Source: Leptospira levettii
Lineage (GTDB): Bacteria; Spirochaetota; Leptospiria; Leptospirales; Leptospiraceae
Length of the DNA stretch: 64,000 nucleotides
NCBI RefSeq assembly: GCF_002812085.1
Contig: NZ_NPDM01000009.1
Location: 1 to 64,000 of the forward strand
Direction of reading: 5' to 3'
In this document: one piece after another, positions 7,180 to 16,373 of the stretch
Position numbering within the stretch: position 1 is the first letter of the stretch
Layout: each line of letters starts with the position of its first letter
The notes under the pieces: generated by a model
Seen by the model: the letters and a program-made list of their open reading frames with translations, nothing else
Told to the model about the DNA's origin: nothing
Databases searched by the model: none
Position numbers and translations under genes: made by a program

Positions 7180-8403
7180 ATGGTATCTTATCCCAAAGGA
7201 AAAATAAAAGTCCTACTTCTGGAAAACATCCACAAGGATGCATATGAACTTTTCCACCGAGATGGTTTTGATGTAACTCTCATCAAAGATGCGATGGAAG
7301 AAGAAGAACTCATCCAAAAAATCTCTGATGTCCATGTTCTTGGTATTCGAAGCAAAACAAACGTCTCAAAAAAAGCATTAGAGAATGCTAAAAAATTAAT
7401 GACGATCGGTTGTTTTTGTATCGGAACCAACCAAGTGGAATTAGAAGAAGCAGAAAAAAGAGCAGTTCCTGTTTTTAATGCTCCCTACAGTAACACAAGG
7501 TCAGTGGCTGAACTTGTGATCGCTGAAATCATCATGCTTGCAAGAAAAGCATCTGACCAATCTAGAGATGTCCACCTTGGCAAATGGAATAAAATTGCAA
7601 AAGGTTGTTTTGAAGTGAGGGGAAAAACTCTCGGTATCATTGGGTATGGTCATATTGGTACCCAAGTATCGGTCCTTGCTGAATCCATGGGGATGCGCGT
7701 GGTATTTTATGATATCATTTCCAAACTACCTCTCGGCAATGCAACGGCTGCACATAGTTATGAAGAACTTCTGAAACAATCTGATTTTATTTCCTTCCAT
7801 GTTCCCGAAACAGAAGATACCAAAAACCTATTCCGTAAGGAACACTTACCTCTCTTAAAGAATGGAGTCTATGTATTAAACTTATCTCGAGGAAAGGTTC
7901 TCGAAATTGATGCACTTGTGGAAGGAATCAAATCAGGTAAAATTGCTGGTGCAGGTGTTGACGTATTCCCTGAAGAACCAAAATCAAATGATGATCCATT
8001 TGTAAGCCCACTCCAGGGACTACCCAATGTGATTCTCACTCCACACATTGGTGGTTCCACAGAAGAAGCACAAAAAAACATAGGAACGGAAGTTGCTGAA
8101 AAATTATTAAAATTTATCAATAATGGCTCAACTACTTTCTCTGTGAACTTTCCAAACATAGAATTAGGGAATTTAAAATCAGGTTACCACAGAATCCTAA
8201 ATATCCACCAAAACCAACCAGGTTTCCTTCGGGACATTAACTCCATTATCTCTGATATGGGAGGAAATATCCTGACTCAAAACTTGAGCACATCGGCAAA
8301 CATTGGTTATTTGAGTATGGAAATCGATAAAAATTTGGGTGATGAACTGAAAGACAAAATCAAAGCCCACAAACATTCGATCCGCACTCGAATCCTTTAC
8401 TAA
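7180..8403 (+). CDS. serA: D-3-phosphoglycerate dehydrogenase with C-terminal ACT domain
   Basis: Oxidises 3-phosphoglycerate in the first step of serine synthesis. It has the 2-hydroxyacid dehydrogenase fold with NAD motif GYGHIG, catalytic Arg in NLSRGK, Glu in FPEEP and His in TPHIGG. The last 75 or so residues form an ACT domain (GYHRILNIHQNQPGFLRDIN), the usual serine feedback site. At 407 aa it is the short ACT-only form like the E. coli enzyme. ATG at 7180. Confidence 0.95.
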   Translation: MVSYPKGKIKVLLLENIHKDAYELFHRDGFDVTLIKDAMEEEELIQKISDVHVLGIRSKTNVSKKALENAKKLMTIGCFCIGTNQVELEEAEKRAVPVFNAPYSNTRSVAELVIAEIIMLARKASDQSRDVHLGKWNKIAKGCFEVRGKTLGIIGYGHIGTQVSVLAESMGMRVVFYDIISKLPLGNATAAHSYEELLKQSDFISFHVPETEDTKNLFRKEHLPLLKNGVYVLNLSRGKVLEIDALVEGIKSGKIAGAGVDVFPEEPKSNDDPFVSPLQGLPNVILTPHIGGSTEEAQKNIGTEVAEKLLKFINNGSTTFSVNFPNIELGNLKSGYHRILNIHQNQPGFLRDINSIISDMGGNILTQNLSTSANIGYLSMEIDKNLGDELKDKIKAHKHSIRTRILY

Positions 8404-8427
8404 AATAAAGGGAAGGATGACATCATT

Positions 8428-9204
8428 ATGATTGAAATCCTTCCCATCTTTACAAACTCTCCCTTACGCAACTTCACATATCTCATTTATTCCAACAGAA
8501 CCGGCGAAGCGTATTCTGTGGATCCCTATCATGCTCCTCTCATTCTAACCCAACTCAAAAAAATGGGTTTAACTCTAAAGGGAATATTAAATACCCATGA
8601 ACACGGGGATCACACAGAAGGAAATTTAGAATTAAAAAAAGAAACAAAATGTTTAGTCTATGGACATACAAATGCCAAAGGGAAAATTCCTGGACTCGAC
8701 GAAACATTAAAAGAAGGACAAATCTGTTTTTCAGTGGAAGGTGAATCCATCGAAGTTTGGGACACTCCCGGTCATACATTTTCTCATTTAAGTTTTGTAC
8801 ATAAAAATCCTAAAACGATACTTGGGATTTTTTCTGGAGATACTTTGTTCAATGTAGGTGTTGGTAATTGTTTCCGAGGGGGAGATGCAAATGCCCTGTA
8901 TGAAACCATAAACAACCGTTATGCTAATTTGCCAGACAATTGTCGTTTGTATCCTGGTCATGATTATTGGGAGAACAATCTGGCATTTTCCAAACATATA
9001 GAGCCAATTCACGAAGAAAGAGAATTGTTTCAAAAAACACTTACCCCCCATATGATTTCAACCATTGGACTGGAAAAAAAATTAAGTCCATTTTTTCGTC
9101 GTGATTTAGAATCCATCAAAGACCGACTAACAGAAATGGGAGAAACGGTCACAGATGATCGTTCTGTATTCTTACTCTTACGAAAACTGCGAGATCATTG
9201 GTAA
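8428..9204 (+). CDS. gloB: Hydroxyacylglutathione hydrolase-like metallo-beta-lactamase (glyoxalase II)
   Basis: 258 aa. The metal-binding THEHGDH motif is at residues 56-62; HTFSHLSF, SGDTLF and a later YPGHDYWENN supply the remaining ligands and the glyoxalase-II-like C-terminal motif. Such enzymes hydrolyse S-lactoylglutathione. The glutathione genes downstream make that substrate plausible, but other thioesters are possible. It is 24 bp after serA and possibly cotranscribed with it. Confidence 0.85.
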   Translation: MIEILPIFTNSPLRNFTYLIYSNRTGEAYSVDPYHAPLILTQLKKMGLTLKGILNTHEHGDHTEGNLELKKETKCLVYGHTNAKGKIPGLDETLKEGQICFSVEGESIEVWDTPGHTFSHLSFVHKNPKTILGIFSGDTLFNVGVGNCFRGGDANALYETINNRYANLPDNCRLYPGHDYWENNLAFSKHIEPIHEERELFQKTLTPHMISTIGLEKKLSPFFRRDLESIKDRLTEMGETVTDDRSVFLLLRKLRDHW

Positions 9205-9249
9205 AATTTTCATTTTACAAAAGAGAATCTCCCTTTAACTTTTAGTCAA

Positions 9250-9642
9250 ATGACGATTCTTATCATCTGCCTCTTAGTTTCCATTTCTCAAATTTATTTA
9301 GCAAAAGCTGTTGTAGCTGTCGCAATGTCCCGCGAAGGGAAAGGATATGACAACCACCATCCAAGGTTACAACAATCAAAACTCACTGGATGGGGTGGAC
9401 GCGCATATGGCGCACACCAAAATGGATTCGAAGCCTTCCCTATTTTTGCGATCGCAATCCTACTCAATTTAATCATTGAAGTTGATTTTTATTTCGCTGA
9501 AATCCTCGCACTGAGTTTTGTTTCGTTACGTTTTATATACATTTACCTCTACATTGCTGATTTTTCCTTTGCACGTTCCACCACTTGGACACTTGCATTT
9601 ATTTGTAATATAGGATTGTACATTTTACCATTAGTGTATTAA
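9250..9642 (+). CDS. MAPEG-family membrane protein
   Basis: 130 aa with four predicted membrane segments. The RAYGAHQNGFEAFPIF segment carries the Arg, Asn and Glu residues typical of MAPEG proteins, a family that includes glutathione transferases and peroxidases of eicosanoid metabolism. Bacterial members mostly lack an assigned substrate. It sits between gloB and the endonuclease gene on the same strand. Confidence 0.75.
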   Translation: MTILIICLLVSISQIYLAKAVVAVAMSREGKGYDNHHPRLQQSKLTGWGGRAYGAHQNGFEAFPIFAIAILLNLIIEVDFYFAEILALSFVSLRFIYIYLYIADFSFARSTTWTLAFICNIGLYILPLVY

Positions 9643-9659
9643 GTTTCTCTCATAAGCCT

Positions 9660-10430
9660 TTGAAACGAATTTCCATTTTATTTTTTTTCATCTTTTTGTT
9701 TGCATTTGGATATGTACTTTTTTCCGAACCAAGTGAAATTGAGACTAATGGCAAAAACCGAATCACTGATTTTCAAAAGGCAAAACGTGTTTTAAAACGG
9801 TTTTATGCAAAAGTAGGAAAAGATTTTTATTGTGGTTGTGAGTTTGAAAAAGACGAAGAAGAACTCGGACGTTTTCGAATCAAACAAGATTCTTGCGGAT
9901 TACAAGCAAGGAAAGATACCAAAAGACAAAGTTACATCGAATGGGAACACATAGTTCCCGCTTATAGTTTTGGAAAGTCTAGAGAGTGTTGGACCAAAAC
10001 TAATTGTGAAGTAGGTGGGAAACTTTTAAAAGGAAGGAAGTGTTGTGGTGCAACAGATCCTGAATTTAATCTCATTGAAGCCGACCTTCACAACATCGTT
10101 CCTGTTCCCGGTGAAATTAATGCTGACCGAGGGATTTTTCCCTATGGAGAAATCGAAGGGGAACCTAGAGAGTATGGTCTTTGTGATTTTGAAGTGAACT
10201 TCAAAGCATCCATTGCCGAACCAAAACCAGAGATCAGGGGAGACATTGCTCGGGTTTACTTTTACATGGAGTGGCGTTACCAAATTCCCATCCCCGACGG
10301 GAAACGGAAACTCTACCAAACTTGGCACGAGAATGACCCACCAGATACTTTTGAGATTCGCAAAAATGAGATCGTAGAGAGGCTCCAGAAGGTAAAAAAT
10401 CCCTTTGTCGAAGGCGAAACTCCCAATTGA
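9660..10430 (+). CDS. Exported endonuclease I-like nuclease
   Basis: 256 aa. TTG start followed by a basic N terminus and a hydrophobic segment (about 5-21), so secreted or periplasmic. IEWEHIVPA with H97 is the beta-beta-alpha-metal nuclease motif of the EndA family. ATDPEFNLIEADLHNIVPVPGEIN and NADRGIFPYG-type segments further along also match. Cysteines near 58, 60, 79 and 106-127 could form disulfides outside the cell. A terminator overlaps its stop codon. Confidence 0.85.
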   Translation: MKRISILFFFIFLFAFGYVLFSEPSEIETNGKNRITDFQKAKRVLKRFYAKVGKDFYCGCEFEKDEEELGRFRIKQDSCGLQARKDTKRQSYIEWEHIVPAYSFGKSRECWTKTNCEVGGKLLKGRKCCGATDPEFNLIEADLHNIVPVPGEINADRGIFPYGEIEGEPREYGLCDFEVNFKASIAEPKPEIRGDIARVYFYMEWRYQIPIPDGKRKLYQTWHENDPPDTFEIRKNEIVERLQKVKNPFVEGETPN

Positions 10431-10455
10431 ACGAAAGAAGGGAGTTTTTGTTTTC
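10418..10455 (+). terminator. Rho-independent terminator after the endonuclease gene
   Basis: AACTCCC (10418-10424) pairs with GGGAGTT (10440-10446), followed by TTTGTTTT. The stem begins inside the last codons of the endonuclease gene. Confidence 0.75.
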
Positions 10456-10531
10456 AGAAAAGATTTTAATTTTGCCAAATCAAAGATAGCTTCATTTACA
10501 GATTTAGGGTGCTTTGGAGTCTGGAACCAAT

Positions 10532-11917
10532 ATGAAAGAATATGACATTTTGGTGGTGGGAGCTGGAGCTGGGACCAAACTTGTGACCCCTCCTTCTCTC
10601 ATAGGAAAACGAGTGGTAGTCTTTGAAAAAGAGACTCCAGGCGGGACTTGTCTCAACCGAGGATGTATCCCTTCCAAAATGATCATCTATCCTTCTGAAC
10701 TTGTCAGACTCAGAGAAGAAGGAGAACGATTTGGGATCAATTTCCCAAAACCAACCACGGTTCCTGTGGAATCGATCTTCCAACGAGTGAACCAAACGGT
10801 GAAAGCAGATTCTGATTCCATTCCAATTGCGTACGAAAAAAATCCGAATATCGATTATATCCCCAAAAAAGTTTGGTTTAAGGCATCCAAAGTTCTCACT
10901 GATGGTGAAAACGATTACACCGCCAAACACATATTTATTGTTACCGGCACAAGACCAAAAATTCCAAACATACAAGGATTGGAAAATACACCCTATTGGA
11001 CTTCTAGAGAAGCACTCTCCCCTGCTAATTTTCCAAAATCATTACTCATTATAGGAGCAGGTTTTATCTCACTGGAACTCGGTGCTGCTTACCAAGCCTA
11101 CGGGTGCCAAGTAACAGGGATCACACGAGGGGAAATCCTACGGCTTGTCGATGGTGATATCAAAACAGAATTAGGTAAACACCTTCCCTTTCCAATCCAC
11201 ACTCACTTTCAATTCGAATCGGTGTCCTACCAAAACAACAAATTCATCGTCAGTGGAAAAACGAATGATGGAAAATTTGCCCAATTCGAATCAGACGAAC
11301 TCTTAGTTGCCACAGGTATCAAACCAAATACAGATGAATTACACTTAGAAAATACAAACATAAAAGTGAATGAAGAAGGTTTTATCCAGGTGGATGATAC
11401 CTTACAAACTGAGGAACCAGGAGTGTATGCTTTTGGTGATGTGATTGGAAGGTATTTTTTCCGGCATAGCGCTAATTTTGAAGGGGAATATCTATTTGAT
11501 CATCTATTTGGTAACAAAAAAGGCAAACCCATTGTTTACCCACCCATCCCTGAAGCCATTTTTACAAACCCACAAATTGCAAGTGTGGGCAAAACGGAAG
11601 AAACATTGATCAAAGAAGGCATCTCGTATTACAAAGGAATCAATCCTTACTCTTCCAGTGCGACGGGTATGGCTAGATTATCCCATTTAGGTTTTGTGAA
11701 GGTTTTAGTATCTAAGGAAACCGAACAGGTACTAGGGGCCCATATCATTGGAGAAGAAGCATCCAATCTCATCCACCAAATACTAATGGGAATGTATTTA
11801 AATGCCAAACTCGATGATTATTTAGGAATGGTTTATATCCATCCAGCCATTTCAGAAATCACAAGAAATGCATTTCGTAAAGTTCGCGACCAAAAATTGA
11901 AAGAGGGAAAATCGTGA
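10532..11917 (+). CDS. FAD-dependent pyridine nucleotide-disulfide oxidoreductase
   Basis: 461 aa from the ATG at 10532. Residues GGTCLNRGCIPSK hold the redox pair C40/C45. NAD-binding and FAD-binding (AFGDVIG) motifs follow, and HPAISE near 437-442 supplies the catalytic His of the partner subunit. The first dinucleotide motif is GAGAGT instead of GxGxxG and has a threonine-proline tail like mycothione-reductase-type enzymes. The substrate is unknown; a low-molecular-weight disulfide is plausible beside the glutathione genes. It overlaps trhO by 4 bp. Confidence 0.85.
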   Translation: MKEYDILVVGAGAGTKLVTPPSLIGKRVVVFEKETPGGTCLNRGCIPSKMIIYPSELVRLREEGERFGINFPKPTTVPVESIFQRVNQTVKADSDSIPIAYEKNPNIDYIPKKVWFKASKVLTDGENDYTAKHIFIVTGTRPKIPNIQGLENTPYWTSREALSPANFPKSLLIIGAGFISLELGAAYQAYGCQVTGITRGEILRLVDGDIKTELGKHLPFPIHTHFQFESVSYQNNKFIVSGKTNDGKFAQFESDELLVATGIKPNTDELHLENTNIKVNEEGFIQVDDTLQTEEPGVYAFGDVIGRYFFRHSANFEGEYLFDHLFGNKKGKPIVYPPIPEAIFTNPQIASVGKTEETLIKEGISYYKGINPYSSSATGMARLSHLGFVKVLVSKETEQVLGAHIIGEEASNLIHQILMGMYLNAKLDDYLGMVYIHPAISEITRNAFRKVRDQKLKEGKS

Positions 11918-12945
11918 AAAAATTTTTATTCAATCGTTTTGATAAGGATACCCTTAAGAAAAAAGTTTTGTTAGATACTAGAGAAAGAAGGGTCATTTCG
12001 TTTTATCGTTATGTTAAAATTGAAAACCCATTGGAATTTCGGAATTTACTCTATGATTCTTTTGAAGACTTAGGAATTCTCGGCAGAATTTATTTAGCAA
12101 ATGAAGGAATTAATGCACAATTTTCAATTCCAATTGAGAATGTCGACAAGTTACGTTCCTTTGTTGACTCAGTTCCAGAACTAAAGAATATCTATTTTAA
12201 TGATGCAGTGGAAGATAAGAAGGAAAGTTTTATCAAACTTGCAATCAAGGTCAGAAAAAAAATAGTCGCTGATGGATTAGATGATTCTCAGTTTGATCCA
12301 TCCAATGTAGGAACTCATCTCTCACCTCTTGAATTTCATAAAGCAATGGAGGAAGAAGGAGTCATCGTCGTTGACCTCCGAAACAATTATGAATCAGAAG
12401 TGGGTCATTTCGAAAATGCAATTTTACCAGATGTCGGAACCTTCCGAGAAGAATTACCTTTGGTAGAAAAAATTCTAGAAAATGACAAAGATAAAAAGAT
12501 ATTACTCTATTGTACAGGCGGAATCCGATGCGAAAAAGCAAGCGCTTATTTGAAATACAAAGGTTTTGAAAAGGTCCATCAGTTACGCGGAGGAATCATC
12601 AATTATGCAAAAGTTGTGCATGACAATGGGTTACAATCAAAATTCAAAGGGAAAAACTTTGTGTTTGATGACCGATTGGGCGAAAGGATTACGGATGATG
12701 TTTTAACGGTTTGTTATACCTGTGGCAAACCATCTGACCGTCACACTAACTGTGCCAATTTAGGATGCCATGTTCTCATCGTTCAATGTGAATCTTGTTC
12801 TGAATCTTTACTTGGTTGTTGTTCAGAAGAATGCAAACAGATTGTATCTCTTCCAGAAGAGGAACAAAAAAAACTAAGACAAGAACAGAGAAAACAGCAC
12901 AAATACCCAACACACCACCTAACAAGAAAACTAGTAGGAAAATAA
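11914..12945 (+). CDS. trhO: tRNA U34 hydroxylase, rhodanese type
   Basis: 343 aa, GTG start overlapping the previous stop. An N-terminal acylphosphatase-like domain (about 28-120) precedes a rhodanese domain with active loop C200-TGGIR-C206, the YceA/TrhO signature. A C-terminal cysteine-rich tail (CYTCGK, CANLGC, CESC, CCSEEC) probably binds metal. TrhO-type enzymes make 5-hydroxyuridine at the wobble position of tRNAs. The gene directly joins the ABC exporter. Confidence 0.9.
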   Translation: MKKFLFNRFDKDTLKKKVLLDTRERRVISFYRYVKIENPLEFRNLLYDSFEDLGILGRIYLANEGINAQFSIPIENVDKLRSFVDSVPELKNIYFNDAVEDKKESFIKLAIKVRKKIVADGLDDSQFDPSNVGTHLSPLEFHKAMEEEGVIVVDLRNNYESEVGHFENAILPDVGTFREELPLVEKILENDKDKKILLYCTGGIRCEKASAYLKYKGFEKVHQLRGGIINYAKVVHDNGLQSKFKGKNFVFDDRLGERITDDVLTVCYTCGKPSDRHTNCANLGCHVLIVQCESCSESLLGCCSEECKQIVSLPEEEQKKLRQEQRKQHKYPTHHLTRKLVGK

Positions 12946-13863
12946 ATGAATCCATTTGCGATTGAACTCAACGGACTTGAAAAAACATATAAAAATGGTG
13001 TCAAAGCACTTCGGTCGATCGATTTAAAAGTTGAAACTGGAGATTTTTTTGCTCTGCTCGGACCCAATGGTGCAGGAAAGTCTACGACCATCGGAATCTT
13101 AAGTTCCTTGGTGAACAAAACAAACGGCAAAGTGAAAATCTTTGGAGTGGATATTGATGAAAATCCAAATCTTGCTAAAACATTCATCGGAATTGTCCCT
13201 CAAGAATTCAATTTTGGAATCTTTGAAGCAGTAGAGCAAATCCTCATCAACCAAGCAGGTTTTTATGGTATGCCACTAAAAGAAGCCAAAGACAAAGTAA
13301 AGTATTATCTGGACAAACTTTCACTTTATGACAAACGTAAATCTGCCGCAGGGACTTTAAGTGGTGGTATGAAACGTAGGTTAATGATTGCAAGAGCTCT
13401 CATTCACGATCCAAAATTACTCATTTTAGATGAACCAACAGCAGGTGTGGACATTGAAATCAGAAGGTCAATGTGGGATTTTTTAAAAGAACTCAACAAA
13501 GAGGGAAAAACAATCATCCTTACTACACATTATTTGGAAGAAGCAGAATCCCTCTGTAAAAATATAGCAATCATTGATAAGGGAGAAATTGTCGAAAATA
13601 CATCGATGAAAAAACTCTTACAAAGATTAGACAAAGAAACCTTTATCATCGATTTAAAAAAATCATTCAAAACAAAACCAGGCTCTAAACGCTTCAACTG
13701 GATTTGGTTAGACGACCATAGCTTAGAAGTTCAATTGGACAAAAAAGCCTCTGTCAATGATCTATTTGCGGAACTTACGAAACAGAAGATGGAAGTTTTA
13801 AGTTTGCGGAACAAATCGAATCGATTAGAAGAATTGTTTTTATCACTTACAGGAAAGAACTAA
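12946..13863 (+). CDS. ABC-2 type exporter, ATP-binding subunit
   Basis: 305 aa, beginning at the base after the trhO stop. Walker A GPNGAGKST (about 44-52), signature LSGGMKRR, Walker B LLILDEPTAGVD and the H-loop TTHYLEEAE are all intact. It resembles YadG-type ATPases that pair with one small permease, here the next gene. The exported substrate cannot be told from sequence. Confidence 0.9.
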   Translation: MNPFAIELNGLEKTYKNGVKALRSIDLKVETGDFFALLGPNGAGKSTTIGILSSLVNKTNGKVKIFGVDIDENPNLAKTFIGIVPQEFNFGIFEAVEQILINQAGFYGMPLKEAKDKVKYYLDKLSLYDKRKSAAGTLSGGMKRRLMIARALIHDPKLLILDEPTAGVDIEIRRSMWDFLKELNKEGKTIILTTHYLEEAESLCKNIAIIDKGEIVENTSMKKLLQRLDKETFIIDLKKSFKTKPGSKRFNWIWLDDHSLEVQLDKKASVNDLFAELTKQKMEVLSLRNKSNRLEELFLSLTGKN

Positions 13864-13865
13864 TC

Positions 13866-14636
13866 ATGTGGAAAGAAAACTTAACCGCGCTTAAGACCAT
13901 CGTTCGAAGGGAATGGATTCGTATCATCAGAATCTGGGTCCAAACCTTAATCCCACCCGTGATCACAATGGCACTTTATTTCCTTATTTTTGGAGAACTT
14001 GTTGGCCGACAAATTGGCAAAATTGGAAATTTTACCTATATCGAATTCATTGTTCCTGGACTTATCATGATGAGTGTCATTACCAATTCCTATAACAATG
14101 TTGTTTCTTCCTTTTTTTCCAGTAAGTTTCAAAAGAATATCGAAGAACTTTTGGTATCACCTACTTCTCCTTATACCATTGTTTTAGGTTATACGTTTGG
14201 CGGAGTGGTGCGAGGTCTTTTTGTAGGAATTTTAGTCACTCTCACTTCCTTATTTTTTACAAACCTTCAATTCCAACATCCTATCATCATCTTTTTTACA
14301 GTCATCCTAACATCGATTTTATTCTCCCTTGGTGGATTTTTTAATGCTCTTTTTGCAAAAAAATTTGATGATGTTACGATCATTCCTACTTTTATCCTCA
14401 CACCATTAACTTACTTAGGTGGTGTGTTTTACTCGGTAAAAAACCTACCCGAATTTTGGCAAACGGTCTCTTACTTAAATCCAATTTTGTATATGGTGAA
14501 TCTTTTCCGATATGGATTCATTGGGGTAACAGATGTAAATTTAATCTTTTCTCTTAGTTTTATTCTCGTTCTTTCCGTTCTTTTATTTTTACTCAATGTT
14601 AGGTTAATGAAAATTGGTTATGGAATTAGAAACTAA
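13866..14636 (+). CDS. ABC-2 type exporter, permease subunit
   Basis: 256 aa with six membrane segments and the ABC-2 permease layout (YIEFIVPGLIMMSVI; TPLTYLGGVFYSV). It resembles YadH and pairs with the ATPase two bases upstream. Its 3' end overlaps the start of the BolA-like gene, so it belongs to the same transcription unit as the redox genes downstream. Confidence 0.9.
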   Translation: MWKENLTALKTIVRREWIRIIRIWVQTLIPPVITMALYFLIFGELVGRQIGKIGNFTYIEFIVPGLIMMSVITNSYNNVVSSFFSSKFQKNIEELLVSPTSPYTIVLGYTFGGVVRGLFVGILVTLTSLFFTNLQFQHPIIIFFTVILTSILFSLGGFFNALFAKKFDDVTIIPTFILTPLTYLGGVFYSVKNLPEFWQTVSYLNPILYMVNLFRYGFIGVTDVNLIFSLSFILVLSVLLFLLNVRLMKIGYGIRN

Positions 14637-14904
14637 ACAAACTAGAAAAGATCGAATGGAACAAGTTTTGAAGGAATTTTTCCTTCCCACAGAACTGACT
14701 GTACTTGATGTATCATGGGAACATGCAGGTCACCCTGGTATGACAAAGGATTCCAAGGAAACCCATTTTCGGATCAAAATGGTTTCACCCAAATTCCAAG
14801 GGAAGTCTACTGTGGAACAACATAGAGATGTATATTCCCTCCTCGGACCTGAATTTAAAAAGGGCCTCCATGCTCTAGAAATGGATCTATCCTCACCCAA
14901 GTAG
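14620..14904 (+). CDS. BolA-family protein 1
   Basis: 94 aa from the ATG at 14620; a TTG six bases earlier is an alternative. The BolA/KH-like fold is recognisable by HAGHPGMTKDSKETHFRI and the HRDVYSLLG stretch. BolA proteins bind monothiol glutaredoxins through a shared [2Fe-2S] cluster, and such a glutaredoxin lies four genes on. It overlaps the permease by 17 bp. Confidence 0.85.
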   Translation: MELETKQTRKDRMEQVLKEFFLPTELTVLDVSWEHAGHPGMTKDSKETHFRIKMVSPKFQGKSTVEQHRDVYSLLGPEFKKGLHALEMDLSSPK

Positions 14905-14911
14905 GAGTCTA

Positions 14912-15589
14912 ATGAATATGGCAAAACCTACACTCATCAGCTTTAAACTTTGTCCGTATGTACAACGCTCAGTGATTAACCTGTTAGAAAAAAAAGTAGA
15001 TTATGAGATTAAGTACATTGATTTAGCAAATAAACCAGATTGGTTTTTAAAAATTTCACCCTTTGGTCGGGTTCCAGTACTTGTCGTGGGAGAAGAAGTG
15101 TTGTTTGAATCTGCTGTGATCAACGAATATTTGGACGAAACAAATCTTCCGACTCTCCACCCAAAAGACCCATTGGTAAAAGCAAAACATAGAGCTTGGG
15201 CGGAATTTGCAAGTGCCTTACTTGTTGACCAATATTTATGGACCATGTCTAAAGATGAAGTGGAATCCAACAAAAAAAGAGACGAAATCCTTTCGAAGTT
15301 TAAAATCTTAGAACCAGTTTTACCAGAACCCAAAGGTGGAAAATTATTCTTCGCAGGTGATTCCATGCACCTGGTTGATACTGCTTACGCACCTTTTTTT
15401 ATGCGCTTGGATTTTCTAAAATCAAAGGGGACCGAGTTTGATTTAGTGAGTGGATTTCCAAAAATTCAAATTTGGAGTGATACACTACTTTCTTTACCAT
15501 CGGTAAAGAATTCTGTTTTACCAGAAGTGCCAAAAGAATACATTGAATTTATCAAAGCCCACAATTCATGGTTGGGAGGAAAATTATAG
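14912..15589 (+). CDS. Glutathione S-transferase-like protein
   Basis: 225 aa. The N-terminal thioredoxin-like domain starts with SFKLCPYVQRSV and carries SPFGRVPVL and ESAVINEYLDE, the glutathione-binding elements. The C-terminal half is the helical GST domain. Cys in CPYVQ suggests an omega- or SspA-like class. Enzymatic role unknown. Seven bases separate it from the BolA gene, and the next BolA gene begins immediately after it. Confidence 0.85.
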   Translation: MNMAKPTLISFKLCPYVQRSVINLLEKKVDYEIKYIDLANKPDWFLKISPFGRVPVLVVGEEVLFESAVINEYLDETNLPTLHPKDPLVKAKHRAWAEFASALLVDQYLWTMSKDEVESNKKRDEILSKFKILEPVLPEPKGGKLFFAGDSMHLVDTAYAPFFMRLDFLKSKGTEFDLVSGFPKIQIWSDTLLSLPSVKNSVLPEVPKEYIEFIKAHNSWLGGKL

Positions 15590-15590
15590 G

Positions 15591-15815
15591 ATGACCATTC
15601 CAGAAATCCAAAAAAAAATCGAAGAGGGTTTGCCAGGTTGTACTGTAGAAATTTTAGATCCTTACCGTGACGGTGTTCATATCAAGGCCGTTGTCACCTA
15701 CAAAGGATTTAATGGTAAGGGTCTCATTGAACAACACCGCATGGTGTATGCTACTTTAAAAGAAGAATTAAAAGAAGAAATCCATGCATTAGCATTGGAA
15801 ACAAGGAGTGAATAA
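15591..15815 (+). CDS. BolA/IbaG-family protein 2
   Basis: 74 aa from the ATG at 15591, one base after the GST stop. The short form with PGCTVEILDPYRDGVHIKAVV and the HRMVYATL helix matches IbaG-like BolA proteins, known partners of monothiol glutaredoxin. It is followed two bases later by exactly such a glutaredoxin. Confidence 0.88.
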   Translation: MTIPEIQKKIEEGLPGCTVEILDPYRDGVHIKAVVTYKGFNGKGLIEQHRMVYATLKEELKEEIHALALETRSE

Positions 15816-15817
15816 TT

Positions 15818-16126
15818 ATGGAACAAGAGTTAAAAGATAAAATTGAATCGTTAATCAAATCAGAAAAGGTTTTTCTTTTTATGAAAGGAACTCCAGAAAT
15901 GCCACAATGCGGTTTTTCTGCAGGTGTAGTATCAACTTTAAAACAACAAGGAATTCCATTTGGTTCCTTTAATGTACTTTCCGATATGAAAGTCAGAGAA
16001 GGAATTAAAGAATATACGAATTGGCCAACCATCCCACAACTTTATATCAATGGAGAATTTGTTGGTGGTCATGACATCACGGTTCAAATGGCTCAATCTG
16101 GGGAACTCAAAAAAAAAGTAGGTTAA
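15818..16126 (+). CDS. grxD: Monothiol glutaredoxin, Grx4 type
   Basis: 102 aa with the CGFS active site at residues 31-34 and the WPTIPQLYINGEFVGG segment, which give the [2Fe-2S] and glutathione contacts of this class. Such proteins carry Fe-S clusters rather than reduce disulfides. Neighbours on both sides (BolA and a dithiol glutaredoxin) fit a cluster-trafficking role. Confidence 0.95.
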   Translation: MEQELKDKIESLIKSEKVFLFMKGTPEMPQCGFSAGVVSTLKQQGIPFGSFNVLSDMKVREGIKEYTNWPTIPQLYINGEFVGGHDITVQMAQSGELKKKVG

Positions 16127-16130
16127 TTCC

Positions 16131-16373
16131 ATGATCCGTCTCTACCAATATGACTCTTGTCCCTACTGTTATCGTGTTAGGCAAGCCATAGAAACACTAG
16201 GTCTAACAGAAGGTAAGGATTATATTTTGGTAGAGGCTAGGTATGGCACACCGGGAAGAGACGAGGTCATCCGACTCGGTGGCATTTCCCAAGTCCCTTT
16301 CCTTGTTGATGGAGAGACCAAAATGTATGAATCTCTCGACATCATCGACTACCTTCGAAACAAATTTACGTAA
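16131..16373 (+). CDS. Dithiol glutaredoxin
   Basis: 80 aa with the classical CPYC active site (C10, C13) and the GGISQVPFLVDG segment. It reduces disulfides and glutathione mixed disulfides with electrons from glutathione. It ends by overlapping the convergent gshB-like gene by 8 bp. Confidence 0.93.
   Translation: MIRLYQYDSCPYCYRVRQAIETLGLTEGKDYILVEARYGTPGRDEVIRLGGISQVPFLVDGETKMYESLDIIDYLRNKFT

Noticed and set aside
10496..10975. Long minus-strand frame opposite the disulfide reductase
   Set aside because: Antisense shadow of a well-supported flavoprotein gene.
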